The notes under the pieces were generated by a model, which had not been told where the DNA came from, ran no database searches, and saw only the letters and a program-made list of their open reading frames with translations. 47,220 nucleotides of DNA, from contig URHQ01000005.1 in assembly GCA_900547655.1 (NCBI GenBank), forward strand, positions 1 through 47,220, read 5' to 3'. Position 1 is the stretch's first letter. Each line of letters starts with the position of its first letter. Made by a program: the position numbers and the translations under genes. The DNA is from an uncultured Collinsella sp. (GTDB taxonomy: Bacteria; Actinomycetota; Coriobacteriia; Coriobacteriales; Coriobacteriaceae). Shown one piece after another: positions 1 through 8,282 of this stretch.

Positions 1-24
1 GCGTCAGATGTGTATAAGAGACAG
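1..24 (+). other. Nextera/Tn5 adapter remnant (sequencing artefact)
   Basis: The first 24 bases match the end of the Illumina Nextera read-1 transposase adapter; bases 6-24 are the 19-bp Tn5 mosaic end (starts AGATGTGTATAA, ends AGAGACAG). It fuses in frame to trpS and adds a spurious LSLIHI tail to the translation. This is a library-preparation remnant, not host DNA, so genomic sequence begins at base 25. Confidence 0.97.
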
Positions 25-285
25 GTTGTACACGTTGTCCTGGATGTGCTCGGTCGTGTCGCGGTCGGTGATGACCTGGTAGTCGGCGATGAGCACGTTG
101 GTCTTGGCGCCCATGTTCTGCAGCTCAACGCGGCCCTTGAGGGTGCCAAAGTAGTGGCCCAGGTGCAGACGGCCGGTGGGGCGATCACCGGTGAGCATGG
201 TGAACTTCTCGGGCGTATTGGCCAGGCCCTCGCGAATGGCGTTGCTCTTTTGCAGCGCGACTTCGTAGCTGTTCTCGTTTGGCAT
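25..285 (-). CDS. trpS: Tryptophan--tRNA ligase, N-terminal fragment (contig-end truncated)
   Basis: Charges tRNA-Trp with tryptophan in the cytoplasm. Only the first 87 residues are present. The class I HIGH-type motif is visible as HLGH at residues 41-44, in the context DRPTGRLHLGHYFG typical of bacterial TrpRS, followed by the Rossmann strand NVLIADYQVITD. The start at 285 is preceded by an AGGAG ribosome site with good spacing. The C-terminal three quarters are missing because the contig ends in a transposon adapter (bases 1-24), not because the gene is broken. A longer upstream reading exists but lacks family similarity and a ribosome site. The KMSKS loop is not in the window. Confidence 0.9.
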
Positions 286-444
286 GATTGCTCCTAACGT
301 ATGTTCATGGCTCAAGATGATAACGCGTTTATTACGGGGGCGATACGTAAGTAGACGAGGGGCGGGAGAAGGGCGGCTTGTGCGATGGGCGCGGCGCGGC
401 CGCGCTTGGCCAACGGTGCCTTGGCACATCCTCGGCAGCTTGCC

Positions 445-1644
445 CTAGAGCTTGTGGTGGCGCTCTTCTTTGCGCTCCTCGGCTGCCTGCTCCTCCTGCT
501 TAAAAGCGGGGTCGTCGGGGGTGACCAGCTCGTCCTCGTGCGTGCGCTTGTTGTAATGGTGGCGCAGCACGGGTTCAAACAGGTGCAGGTGCTTGGCGAA
601 GGCAGCCGAGCCAATGGCGAGCACGGTAAAGATGAGCACACGCCTGGGCACCTCGACCTGGTTAATCGCGGCGGCGCCGGCCGAAAGCATGATGCACCAG
701 GCATAGATGAGCAGCACGGCCTGTTTTTGGTTGTAGCCTTCTTGGATCAGGCGGTGGTGGATGTGGCCCTTGTCGGCCTGCCCGATGCTAATGTGGGCGC
801 GCTTGCGGCGCACAATGGCGCTAAACGTGTCGATGATGGGCACGCCGGCAACGATGAGCGGGATGATAAGCGAGGTGAGTGCGGCGGTGCGGCTCACGTT
901 GAGCAGCGAGATGGAGCCCAGCGCAAAGCCCAGAAGCAGCGACCCCGAGTCGCCCAAGAAGATGCTTGCGGGGTTGAAGTTGTAGCGCAAAAAGGCCAGA
1001 CAGGCGCCAAAGAGCGCAATGGAGAGCGCGGCGGCGTCGATGCGGCCCGAGAGAACGGCCATCGAAAACATGGTGAACGACGCGATGCCGCAGATGCCCG
1101 TGGCCAAGCCGTCGAGGCCGTCGATGAGGTTAATGATGTTGGTGAATGCCACCAGATAGATCACGGTGATGGGGTAGGCGAGCCATCCGAGCATGATCTC
1201 GCCGGGGGCAAACGGGTTGACGATGACGCCGATTTTTAGGCCGCCGATACAGGCGATAAGCGCGGCGAGGACTTGTCCGGCCAGCTTTTGCTTGGGCGTG
1301 AGCTGGAAGACGTCGTCGATAGCGCCGGTCGCAAAGATGACGGTAAAGGAGAGCGCCAGCATGGGATAGCTAATGTGAAGGCGCGGGTGCGGCACCAGGA
1401 CGGGTGGCCAGCCTAGGTACCAGGTGCCTAGGATTTGCACAGTGCAGGCGACGACCAGGCCCAAAAACACCGCCGTTCCGCCCAAACGCGGGATGGGCTT
1501 GGTGTTGATGCGGCGCTTAGAAGGATAGTCGACGGCATCGAGCTTAATTGCCAAGCGCTTGACCAGGGGCACCGCGAGGAAGGTCGTGATAAAGGCCGCC
1601 GCTGCCACGCATAGGTACGGTATGTAGCTCGGGGATGAAGCCAT
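445..1644 (-). CDS. WecA/TagO/MraY-family undecaprenyl-phosphate sugar-1-phosphate transferase
   Basis: Transfers a UDP-sugar phosphosugar (in characterised relatives GlcNAc-1-P) to undecaprenyl phosphate, the first membrane step of teichoic acid or surface polysaccharide synthesis. Polytopic membrane protein of 399 residues. Family motifs: PSKRRIN plus PIPRLGG near 41-56, GAIDDVFQLTPKQK at 107-120 (the Asp-Asp pair), NIINLIDGLDGL at 169-180, FLGDSGS at 229-235, and the HIHHRL loop around 295. The C-terminal tail is charged and His-rich. Start: ATG at 1644 is the first residue with family-like sequence; an in-frame TTG at 1662 would add six residues and neither has a strong ribosome site. A TATTAT -10-like hexamer lies at 1716-1721. 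The WecA/TagO type is favoured over MraY because it stands outside a mur cluster, and its neighbours do not settle the product. Confidence 0.88.
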   Translation of the reverse strand: MASSPSYIPYLCVAAAAFITTFLAVPLVKRLAIKLDAVDYPSKRRINTKPIPRLGGTAVFLGLVVACTVQILGTWYLGWPPVLVPHPRLHISYPMLALSFTVIFATGAIDDVFQLTPKQKLAGQVLAALIACIGGLKIGVIVNPFAPGEIMLGWLAYPITVIYLVAFTNIINLIDGLDGLATGICGIASFTMFSMAVLSGRIDAAALSIALFGACLAFLRYNFNPASIFLGDSGSLLLGFALGSISLLNVSRTAALTSLIIPLIVAGVPIIDTFSAIVRRKRAHISIGQADKGHIHHRLIQEGYNQKQAVLLIYAWCIMLSAGAAAINQVEVPRRVLIFTVLAIGSAAFAKHLHLFEPVLRHHYNKRTHEDELVTPDDPAFKQEEQAAEERKEERHHKL

Positions 1645-1849
1645 GAATCTAAAAACCGCCAAGCGTCGAAGGAAAAGGTCAGAAGAACGCCATGCGCAAA
1701 GGGCATAGCCGAACCATAATACTCGACCAAGGGGGGTACATGGAATTGCACGCAGCGATAATCACGCGCTTACCAGATATTGGGATGTTGTCGATGGCTT
1801 GTCGGGATGCCGGCGGGGATCCATATGGACTGTAATGGTGATTTTCGGC

Positions 1850-2018
1850 AAAAGAAAACCACCCCCCACGTTACGAAAATGAACCCACCTAAAACAGGTG
1901 GGTGCCCTCATCGACTGTTCCAGCGTCCTTAACAACGAAGGATACCTGTACTAGGTACGACTGTGTGGGCTCCCTAAATAAACGCGACGGTTCACCCAGT
2001 TGCTCCGCGGGGGGCGGA
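1850..2018 (-). ncRNA. ssrS: Candidate 6S-like regulatory RNA
   Basis: This lies in a 525-base gap between divergent genes. Read on the minus strand, a TATGAT -10-like hexamer (2027-2032) is followed by a transcript whose 5' end CCGCCCCCC (2017-2009) can pair with GGGGGGTGG (1867-1859), closing an RNA of about 160 nt, then a T-rich TTTTCTTTT. Inside are TTTAGGGAGCCCACA and GAGGGCACCCACCTG followed by a 7-bp CCCACCT/AGGTGGG hairpin (about 1883-1903). From memory these short blocks resemble 6S RNAs of Gram-positive bacteria, which bind housekeeping RNA polymerase. The length and long self-paired shape fit; identity is not proven without a covariance search. Confidence 0.5.
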
Positions 2019-2169
2019 ATACCTACATCATAAAGCGGCACTTTATCGATTCCAGTCTTGACATTACAAAAATCGTGTCGGACGATTACGGCGCCTTGGG
2101 CTCGAGCCGTCTGTGGGGTTGATCCCTTTACGTTTGAGCTGCTGAATCGTTGTTTTGGAGCATGGTTTT

Positions 2170-3108
2170 ATGCCGACGTCGTTGACCGAACTTTTTTCGC
2201 CCGCCTGCCATTTGTGTCCGCGCCGTTGCGGTGCGGCGCGCGATGAGGGCGCGCACGGCGTCTGCGGTGCTAACGACACGCTCAAGGTGGCCCGCGCCGC
2301 GCTTCATATGTGGGAGGAGCCGCCTATCTCGGGCGAGGCCGGTTCGGGCACGATCTTCTTTAGCGGCTGCTCGCTCAAATGTATCTACTGCCAGAACCAC
2401 GAGATCTCGACCGGCAATTTTGGCCTTGAGATTTCGCCTGAGCGCCTGGTCGAGATTATGCTGGAACTGCAGGACCAGGGTGCCAACAACATCAATTTGG
2501 TGACGGCGACGCACTATGCGCACCTGTTGCCTGCCGCGATTGCCGCGGCACGGGCGCACGGACTGGTTATCCCAATCGTCTACAACACGAGTGGTTACGA
2601 GCGCGCGAGTGCCGTGGCGGCGCTGGGCGACCTGGTCGATGTGTGGCTCACCGACTTTAAATATGCCGATGCCGGGCTTGCGCAGTCGCTCTCCCATATA
2701 AAGGATTACCCGCGTGTGGCCGTGTCGGGTCTGGCCCAGATGGCGCGCGAGATCGAGCGCCGCGGGGGAGAGTTGGTGGACGAGGACGGGCTTATGAAGC
2801 GTGGCATGATCGTGCGCCACCTGGTGCTTCCGGGGCATGCAGACGATTCGTGTCGCGTGCTGGACCTGGTGTGGCAGACGGTGGGCGACGTGCCGATCTC
2901 GGTTATGAACCAGTACACGCCCAATGCGCTCATGCGCGAGCAGGGCGGCGACCTGGCACGCGCCGTGACGCGTGAGGAGTACGAGCAGGTGCTCGACCAT
3001 GCCGACGACCTGGGTTTTACGACGATGTTCTGGCAAGAGGGCGGCGCGGTAGACGAGAGCTTCACCCCGGCCTTCGACACCACCGGTGTTCTTACCAGCG
3101 CAAAGTAG
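2170..3108 (+). CDS. Radical SAM protein, AmrS/PflA-like
   Basis: Iron-sulfur enzyme that cleaves S-adenosylmethionine to make a 5'-deoxyadenosyl radical. The [4Fe-4S] motif CxxxCxxC is clear at C67, C71, C74 (CSLKCIYC). A second cysteine set precedes it (C13, C16, C20, C32), as in the pyruvate-formate-lyase-activating-like group. SAM-binding segments such as NLVTATHYAH and LVDVWLTDFKYA follow. 312 residues is normal. Start ATG 2170 has GGAG at 2157-2160; a TTG at 2155 is less likely. No pyruvate formate lyase or AMMECR1/MEMO partner is adjacent, so its substrate is unknown. Confidence 0.85.
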   Translation: MPTSLTELFSPACHLCPRRCGAARDEGAHGVCGANDTLKVARAALHMWEEPPISGEAGSGTIFFSGCSLKCIYCQNHEISTGNFGLEISPERLVEIMLELQDQGANNINLVTATHYAHLLPAAIAAARAHGLVIPIVYNTSGYERASAVAALGDLVDVWLTDFKYADAGLAQSLSHIKDYPRVAVSGLAQMAREIERRGGELVDEDGLMKRGMIVRHLVLPGHADDSCRVLDLVWQTVGDVPISVMNQYTPNALMREQGGDLARAVTREEYEQVLDHADDLGFTTMFWQEGGAVDESFTPAFDTTGVLTSAK

Positions 3109-3117
3109 TGCGTTCGT

Positions 3118-3153
3118 CGATGATTTTTCTGGGACGGGGATAAAAAATCATCG
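3118..3153 (+). repeat. Perfect 11-bp inverted repeat (hairpin)
   Basis: CGATGATTTTT at 3118-3128 pairs perfectly with AAAAATCATCG at 3143-3153 across a 14-nt loop, ten bases after the radical SAM stop codon. The A/T part is at the loop end and no T-run follows the stem, so it is not a classical intrinsic terminator, though it may mark the 3' end of the transcript. Confidence 0.6.
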
Positions 3154-3217
3154 AGAGGATCGCCTGTTCGAAAAGTTGCCAAAATAGCCGCGCCCCAAAA
3201 AGACTGGTTATTGGGCG

Positions 3218-3245
3218 TTGACAGTTGGCGAGCCGTAGGTAAAAT
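3218..3245 (+). promoter_or_regulatory. Promoter of tRNA-Ala
   Basis: Consensus -35 TTGACA (3218-3223), 16-nt spacer, -10 TAAAAT (3240-3245). A transcript would begin about 6-8 nt before the mature tRNA 5' end. It is the strongest-looking housekeeping promoter in the window. Confidence 0.8.
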
Positions 3246-3258
3246 ATCGACTTGTCCT

Positions 3259-3331
3259 GGGGACGTAGCTCAGTTGGGAGAGCGCTGCCGTCGCATGGCA
3301 GAGGCCGAGGGTTCGACTCCCTTCGTCTCCA
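3259..3331 (+). tRNA. tRNA-Ala(CGC)
   Basis: Complete cloverleaf by hand folding: acceptor GGGGACG (3259-3265) pairs with CGTCTCC (3324-3330), D-arm GCTC/GAGC, anticodon stem CTGCC/GGCAG with loop GTCGCAT (anticodon CGC, 3292-3294), T-arm GAGGG-TTCGACT-CCCTT, discriminator A3331. Decodes GCG. The full CCA is not encoded (ACCC), so CCA must be added enzymatically. Confidence 0.95.
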
Positions 3332-3346
3332 CCCTTGGATTTGATA

Positions 3347-3377
3347 AGCCGCTGACATTGTGTCGGCGGCTTTTTTT
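3347..3377 (+). terminator. Intrinsic terminator after tRNA-Ala
   Basis: An 11-bp stem (AGCCGCTGACA / TGTCGGCGGCT) with a TTG loop is followed by seven T residues. It lies between the tRNA and the next gene, so that gene depends on read-through or on a promoter not visible to me. Confidence 0.85.
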
Positions 3378-3395
3378 AAAAGAAAGGGCTATACC

Positions 3396-3854
3396 ATGGC
3401 CGAGCTTGAGTCCCAACCATTGTCCGACGAGGAGCGCGCTGAGTTGGAAGAGCTCCGCGCTGAGAAGGCCCGCCGCGAGGCTCGGGAAGAGGCCCGTCGC
3501 GAGCGTGAGGAGCTGGCTGCCCTGCGCGCCGAGCGTGCGAAGGCCGAGGAGGTCGCCTCGAACGCCGCATCCGAGCGCAAGCCCGCGCCCGCACCCAAGC
3601 CCGCTGCTGCGAAGCCTGCACCTGCCGCGCCCAAACCTCAGCCTAAAAAGGCCGCTCGTCCCAAGTCCGTCGAGCCCAAGCCGAGCCGTGACGAGATGAC
3701 CTTTGCCCAGCGCATGGTTACCTCCAAGGAACCTACGGGCGAGAACGAGATCCCTGGCATGGCGCCGGCTCAAAAAATCATCATTGTCCTTGCCCTCATC
3801 GCGTTTGTCATCTTTATGGGCTACACGATCCTGACCAGCATGGGCCTGCTCTAA
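3396..3854 (+). CDS. Hypothetical coiled-coil, single-pass membrane protein
   Basis: No recognised family. The 152-residue product has a highly charged Glu/Arg/Ala-rich helix predicted to form a coiled coil (about 8-55), an Ala/Pro/Lys-rich low-complexity linker (about 57-95), a short conserved-looking stretch (TFAQRMVTSKEPTGENEIPGM), and one C-terminal hydrophobic segment (about 128-150). It is probably tail-anchored with the coiled coil in the cytoplasm. Start ATG 3396 has AAAGGG upstream; the upstream in-frame extension runs through the tRNA terminator and is rejected. It precedes pncB by 84 bases and may share its transcript. Function unknown. Confidence 0.7.
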   Translation: MAELESQPLSDEERAELEELRAEKARREAREEARREREELAALRAERAKAEEVASNAASERKPAPAPKPAAAKPAPAAPKPQPKKAARPKSVEPKPSRDEMTFAQRMVTSKEPTGENEIPGMAPAQKIIIVLALIAFVIFMGYTILTSMGLL

Positions 3855-3938
3855 CCTATTTGCATCGGGCGTTATGTCCGCATCCTCTGCTCTCGTCTAA
3901 CCCTCAAATTCTGTACCACACATCCGAAAGGTCGCCCC

Positions 3939-5444
3939 ATGGCTTTGACCGACATCTCGCATCCCACCGACATTGCAATGCTCACCGATCTGTACGAGCT
4001 CACTATGGCCCAGGGCCTGTGGGAGAGCGGCAAGGCCAATGAGCAGGGTTGCTTTACCGCGTTTTACCGCGACCATCCCTTTGGCAGCGCCTATGCCGTC
4101 ATGTGCGGCACCGCCGAGCTGCCCGAGCTGGTCGAGAACCTGCGCTTTACGCCCGAGGATATCGACTACCTCGCATCGCTTGAGGCCCCGGCCGGCGGCG
4201 CGATGTTTAAGTCCGCATTCCTCGACTATCTGCGCGATTTTCGTGCGCATGTAAACATCGACGCCGTGCCCGAGGGCGAGCTCGTCTTTCCGCGCGAGCC
4301 CATGGTGCGCGTCACCGGCCCCGCGCTGGAGTGCCAGCTGCTCGAGACGGCGCTGCTCAACATCGTCGGGTTCCAGACGCTTGTCGCCACCAAGACGGCG
4401 CGCGTGGTGCTCGCCGCTGACGGTCGCCCCGTGGCGGAGTTTGGCCTGCGCCGTGCCCAGGGCCCCGATGGCGGCCTAGCTGTTGCGCGCGCGAGCTACG
4501 TTGCCGGCTGCTCCTCTACGTCCAATGTGCTCGCCGGCCGCCGCTACGGTATTCCCGTCTTTGGCACGCATGCGCACAGCTGGGTGATGAGCTTCGGTTC
4601 CGAGCTCGAGGCCTTCCGCGCCTTTGCCAAGTCGAGCCCCAAGAACTGCACGCTGCTCATCGACACCTATGACGTGCGCGAGGGCTGCGAGCATGCCATT
4701 ACGGTTGCCAAGGAGATGGAGGCGGCGGGCGAGCGCCTGTCGGCTATTCGCATCGACTCCGGCGACCTTGCCAAGCTCTCCAAGTATGTTCGCGGCCGTT
4801 TTGATGCCGAGGGCCTGCCCTATGTGGGTATCTCGGTGTCCAACGACCTGGACGAGTACACGATTCAGTCGCTGCTCGACCAGGGCGCGCCCATCGATAG
4901 CTTTGGCGTGGGTACCAAGCTCGCGACCTGCTACGACCAGCCGGCGCTGGGCGGCGTGTACAAGCTTTCCGCCCGCCGTGCGAGCGAGGCCGACCCGTGG
5001 ACGCCGGTGGTCAAGCTCTCCGAGCAGCCCTATAAGCGCACGATCCCGGGCGTACAGCGCGTGCGCCGTTATTACGACGGCTTTGGCGGCCCGGTCTGCG
5101 ACATGATCTACGACGAGGACCATCTGGCGGGGGAGGGCGCCGCGCGCGGCAATACCCTCGTGGCCGTGAATGATGCCGCCCTGGTGACCGACGTGTCCGA
5201 ACTTGAGTATCGCGAGCTGCTGGTGCCGATCGTGCGCGACGGCAGTGCGGTGGCTCCGCGTGAGAGCATCCAGGACGCGCGCGAGCGCTGTGTTTGGGCG
5301 CTCGATCATCTGGATGCGGCTTTCAAGCGCTTCCTGTATCCGCAGACCTACGTGGTGGGTATGGAACAGGGCCTGGCCCAGGTGCGCGACGAGCTCGTGC
5401 GCAAGAATATGGCCGCGGCCTCGGCTTTCCCCTGGGCAAAATGA
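3939..5444 (+). CDS. pncB: Nicotinate phosphoribosyltransferase
   Basis: Makes nicotinate mononucleotide from nicotinate and PRPP (ATP-stimulated), the entry of the Preiss-Handler NAD salvage route, in the cytoplasm. 501 residues, usual for the Gram-positive long form. Motifs: N-terminal LTDLYELTMAQG, the substrate-site FGLRRAQG at 168-175, GTHAHSW at 209-215 containing the phosphorylatable-type His, and RIDSGDL at about 271-277. Start ATG 3939 is preceded by GAAAGG. proB follows 80 bases later on the same strand. The NadB-like flavoprotein at 22.3 kb is the only other gene here that could touch NAD synthesis, and nadA/nadC are absent from the window. Confidence 0.95.
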   Translation: MALTDISHPTDIAMLTDLYELTMAQGLWESGKANEQGCFTAFYRDHPFGSAYAVMCGTAELPELVENLRFTPEDIDYLASLEAPAGGAMFKSAFLDYLRDFRAHVNIDAVPEGELVFPREPMVRVTGPALECQLLETALLNIVGFQTLVATKTARVVLAADGRPVAEFGLRRAQGPDGGLAVARASYVAGCSSTSNVLAGRRYGIPVFGTHAHSWVMSFGSELEAFRAFAKSSPKNCTLLIDTYDVREGCEHAITVAKEMEAAGERLSAIRIDSGDLAKLSKYVRGRFDAEGLPYVGISVSNDLDEYTIQSLLDQGAPIDSFGVGTKLATCYDQPALGGVYKLSARRASEADPWTPVVKLSEQPYKRTIPGVQRVRRYYDGFGGPVCDMIYDEDHLAGEGAARGNTLVAVNDAALVTDVSELEYRELLVPIVRDGSAVAPRESIQDARERCVWALDHLDAAFKRFLYPQTYVVGMEQGLAQVRDELVRKNMAAASAFPWAK

Positions 5445-5524
5445 TCAGCATGCGACGGAAGATAACGGATCATTTTCTCGCTTGCCCGTTCGCCCGTTCG
5501 CTGAACAGTTGATTGGTTTGACGT

Positions 5525-6652
5525 ATGACGACTTCTTATAAAACGATGGTGGTAAAGATCGGCTCGTCCACGGTGGTGGGTGCCGACGGTAAGGTCAACC
5601 GCGCGTTTATCGGTGGCCTGGCCGATCAGGCTGCGGCCCTGCGCAAGCTCGGCTGGCGCTTGGTCGTGGTGAGCTCCGGCGCCATTGCCTGTGGTTATCC
5701 CGTTCTGGGTTTCGACCGCAAACCGGTTGGCGATCTGCCGAGCCTGCAGGCCTGCGCCTCGGCCGGCCAGTGCATCATCTCGTCGGCCTACGACGAGGAG
5801 TTCCATGCGCGCGACCTACTCACCTCGCTCGTGCTGCTCACGCGCCATGACACGGCGCGCCGTACGTCCTACCTGCACGCGCGCGACGCCCTGCTGCGTC
5901 TGGTGGAGCTGGGCGTGGTGCCGGTCGTCAACGAAAACGACACCGTCACCGTCGACGAGATCAAGTTTGGCGACAACGACACGCTGGCGGCGCTCGTGAG
6001 CTGCCTGGTTTCCGCCGACCTGTGCGTGACGCTCTCGGACATCGACGGCCTCTACACCGCCAATCCGCACGAGGATCCGACGGCCGAGTTTGTCCCGGTC
6101 GTGCATAAGATCGATGCCAAGATTATTGCCTCGGCGGGCGATTCTTCCACATCGGTGGGCACGGGCGGCATGATTACCAAGATCCGCGCGAGCCGCATCC
6201 TGATGACGGCGGGCATTCAGAGCGTGATTTGCTCGGGCGAGGAGCCCGATGCGCTCGTGCGCCTCGCCCGCGGCGAGAGCGTGGGCACGCTGTTCGATCC
6301 GCCGGCGGAGCGTCTGGACATCGCGCCCCGCAAGCTGTGGATCGCGCTGGGCGACAAGGCACATGGGTCGGTGACGGTTGATGATGGTGCTGCGAAGGCG
6401 CTGGTTAGCCGTGGCTCTTCCTTGCTTGCGGTGGGTATTCGCGAGGTCGATGGCCAGTTTGCCGAGGGCGATGTGCTCGATGTGTGCGATCCGAGCGGTA
6501 TGGTCGTCGCCCGCGGTATCGCCGAGGCCGATTCGGACGTGCTGGAACTTGCTGCCGGTCGTCGCCAAGACCAGATTGCCAGCAACCGCCTGCTGGCAGA
6601 CCTGGCCGAGAAGCCGGCGATACACAGGGATAACTTGATCGTATTTGCATAA
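5525..6652 (+). CDS. proB: Glutamate 5-kinase
   Basis: Phosphorylates glutamate to gamma-glutamyl phosphate, the first step of proline synthesis, working with ProA encoded 1.6 kb downstream. 375 residues: amino-acid-kinase domain (about 1-260) starting VVKIGSSTV, with VPVVNENDTV, FGDNDTLAALV and GTGGMITKIRA substrate/nucleotide motifs, then a C-terminal PUA domain (about 280-355). The PUA-containing form is usually feedback-inhibited by proline. Start ATG 5525; the ribosome site is weak. It ends 7 bases before a strong terminator and is separated from proA by a reverse-strand peptidase gene. Confidence 0.95.
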   Translation: MTTSYKTMVVKIGSSTVVGADGKVNRAFIGGLADQAAALRKLGWRLVVVSSGAIACGYPVLGFDRKPVGDLPSLQACASAGQCIISSAYDEEFHARDLLTSLVLLTRHDTARRTSYLHARDALLRLVELGVVPVVNENDTVTVDEIKFGDNDTLAALVSCLVSADLCVTLSDIDGLYTANPHEDPTAEFVPVVHKIDAKIIASAGDSSTSVGTGGMITKIRASRILMTAGIQSVICSGEEPDALVRLARGESVGTLFDPPAERLDIAPRKLWIALGDKAHGSVTVDDGAAKALVSRGSSLLAVGIREVDGQFAEGDVLDVCDPSGMVVARGIAEADSDVLELAAGRRQDQIASNRLLADLAEKPAIHRDNLIVFA

Positions 6653-6659
6653 AGAAAGA

Positions 6660-6696
6660 CAGCGCTGCGGATCGTTTCCCGCAGCGCTGCCTTTTT
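6660..6696 (+). terminator. Intrinsic terminator after proB
   Basis: Stem AGCGCTGCGG / CCGCAGCGCT with an 8-nt loop (6671-6678), followed by a CTTTTT run. It is oriented to end the pncB-proB transcript. Confidence 0.85.
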
Positions 6697-6697
6697 C

Positions 6698-6750
6698 GTG
6701 CCGGCACTTGGGGACGTTCCCTTTGTGCCGGCACTTTGGGACACTCCTTT
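6698..6750. repeat. Tandem repeat of a palindrome-bearing unit
   Basis: Two copies in direct order share GTGCCGGCACTT (6698-6709 and 6725-6736), the first followed by GGGGACGTTCCCTTT and the second by TGGGACACTCCTTT. GTGCCGGCAC is itself a palindrome. The GGGGAC and CCTTTGTG words recur in the 41-bp repeats at 9584 and 10294, so these may be members of one dispersed family. The block lies between the proB terminator and the stop codon of the reverse-strand peptidase. Confidence 0.75.
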
Positions 6751-6751
6751 G

Positions 6752-8170
6752 CTAGAAGATCTGGCGCAGGTCTCCGCGGTTGAGGGCTTCGTCGAAGAGG
6801 TGCTTGAACACCACGCTGCCGTGCAGGCCGTCGTGCTCGAACTCGTTGGTCACCCAGGCATGCGAGTTGCCCACGCGGCTGAGCGTATCGAGCTGCAGGC
6901 CCGAATCCACGTACATGTCGTCGAAATACACCGCGGCCTGGAGCGGCACCTCGTTGCAGGCCAGGCGCTGCGGGTCGTAGATCTTGTCCCAGCTGGTGTC
7001 TTCCATCAGCAGGTCCATGGCGGGCTTAAACGGCTTAAGCTCGGGCATCTGCTCGAACATCCACGGGAACATGGCCTCGCCGGTAAACATGAGCGGGCGC
7101 GCGAGGGTGTCGAACTCGGCGCGGTGTGCCTTCTCTTCGGCCGCGGCCCAACCAATGGGCATAGTGTCGCCGTCGGCGTATATGAACTCCTGCAGCGTCC
7201 AGTACAGCGGATTCGTGCGCGTGTTGGTGCGCTCGAAGGCGCGCATCAAAAAGCTGTCAGATACCGAGGCGCCGCAGGTCAGCGTGCCGTCGCCGTCAAC
7301 AAAAGCGTGATCGATAATCCAATGCATACGCTCAAAGCTCGGCTTCATGCCAAAGTCGCTGCCCATGAACTGTAGGCGCTCGACCGTCATCGGCGAGCCG
7401 TCGGGCAGCACGGGCTTCTGTGCCTCGAGCGCATCGGCCAGGGCTGCCACGCGCTCGACGTCGGCGGGGTAGCGGTCGTAATACTGCTGCGTCTTGGCGG
7501 CCATGCGCGGGAAGGTGTGCGCGTAGACCTCGCTGGCGCTCGCCGGCACGTGGGGGATGCCGCCGCAGGTAAAGCTCGCCGCCACGCCTTCGGGGAAGAG
7601 CGACAGATAACTCAACGTCAAAAAGCCGCCGTAGCTCTGGCCGAGCGTGACCCAGGGCTTGCCGCCAAAGCCCACCAGACGCAGGTACTCAAAATCGCGC
7701 ACGATGGAGCTGGCGAGGTGGCGCTTGAGGAAGTCAGCCTGCGAGCGTGCGGCATCGGAGTCGGCCGCCGTCGCGCGCTCGCCCAGTGCGGCAATCGTGC
7801 GCCCGTCTACACAGCTGCTGCGCCCGGTGCCGCGCTGGTCGGGCAGGACGACGCGGAAGTGCTTGACGGCCTCCTCGATCCAGCCGTCGCTTGTGGGCGA
7901 CAGCGGACGCGGGCTCTCGCCGCCGGGGCCGCCCTGCAAAAACAGGAGCAGCGGCAGATCGTCGTTGATGCGGTCGGGCGCGCAAACCACGCGGTAGAAG
8001 AGCTTGATGCTCTCGGGCGCGCCGGCGATTGGTGCCGGCATAGCGCCGCGGCGCATGGTGCTGCCGACGGCCAGGAGCATCGGCTCCAGGCCGCGCCAGT
8101 CAAGGGGGACGTCGATGCTGTGGTCCTCGACATAAAGGCCGGGGACGTGGTACGAAGTGATGAGGGCCAT
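6752..8170 (-). CDS. Alpha/beta hydrolase, S33 proline-iminopeptidase-like
   Basis: Predicted serine peptidase that removes N-terminal proline (or another residue) from short peptides in the cytoplasm. 472 residues. Features: oxyanion-loop LQGGPGG at 79-84, DQRGTG at 111-116, nucleophile elbow GQSYGG with Ser179, a helical cap region (about 210-340), and a C-terminal His in the EHDGLH segment. Start ATG 8170 has GGAAG upstream; longer N-terminal readings lack support. It lies inverted between proB and proA, which suggests a proline-acquisition theme: peptide proline release beside proline synthesis. Substrate preference cannot be read from sequence. Confidence 0.85.
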   Translation of the reverse strand: MALITSYHVPGLYVEDHSIDVPLDWRGLEPMLLAVGSTMRRGAMPAPIAGAPESIKLFYRVVCAPDRINDDLPLLLFLQGGPGGESPRPLSPTSDGWIEEAVKHFRVVLPDQRGTGRSSCVDGRTIAALGERATAADSDAARSQADFLKRHLASSIVRDFEYLRLVGFGGKPWVTLGQSYGGFLTLSYLSLFPEGVAASFTCGGIPHVPASASEVYAHTFPRMAAKTQQYYDRYPADVERVAALADALEAQKPVLPDGSPMTVERLQFMGSDFGMKPSFERMHWIIDHAFVDGDGTLTCGASVSDSFLMRAFERTNTRTNPLYWTLQEFIYADGDTMPIGWAAAEEKAHRAEFDTLARPLMFTGEAMFPWMFEQMPELKPFKPAMDLLMEDTSWDKIYDPQRLACNEVPLQAAVYFDDMYVDSGLQLDTLSRVGNSHAWVTNEFEHDGLHGSVVFKHLFDEALNRGDLRQIF

Positions 8171-8282
8171 GTGAGTCTTCCGTTCGTTGCGGTGTTTCGG
8201 GTTGACCAATTCTACCGCCGCGGGCGAGGCCATGCGCAAATCGGCTACCATGGTTGCAAACTTCTAGGAGAAAGGGCCGCCC

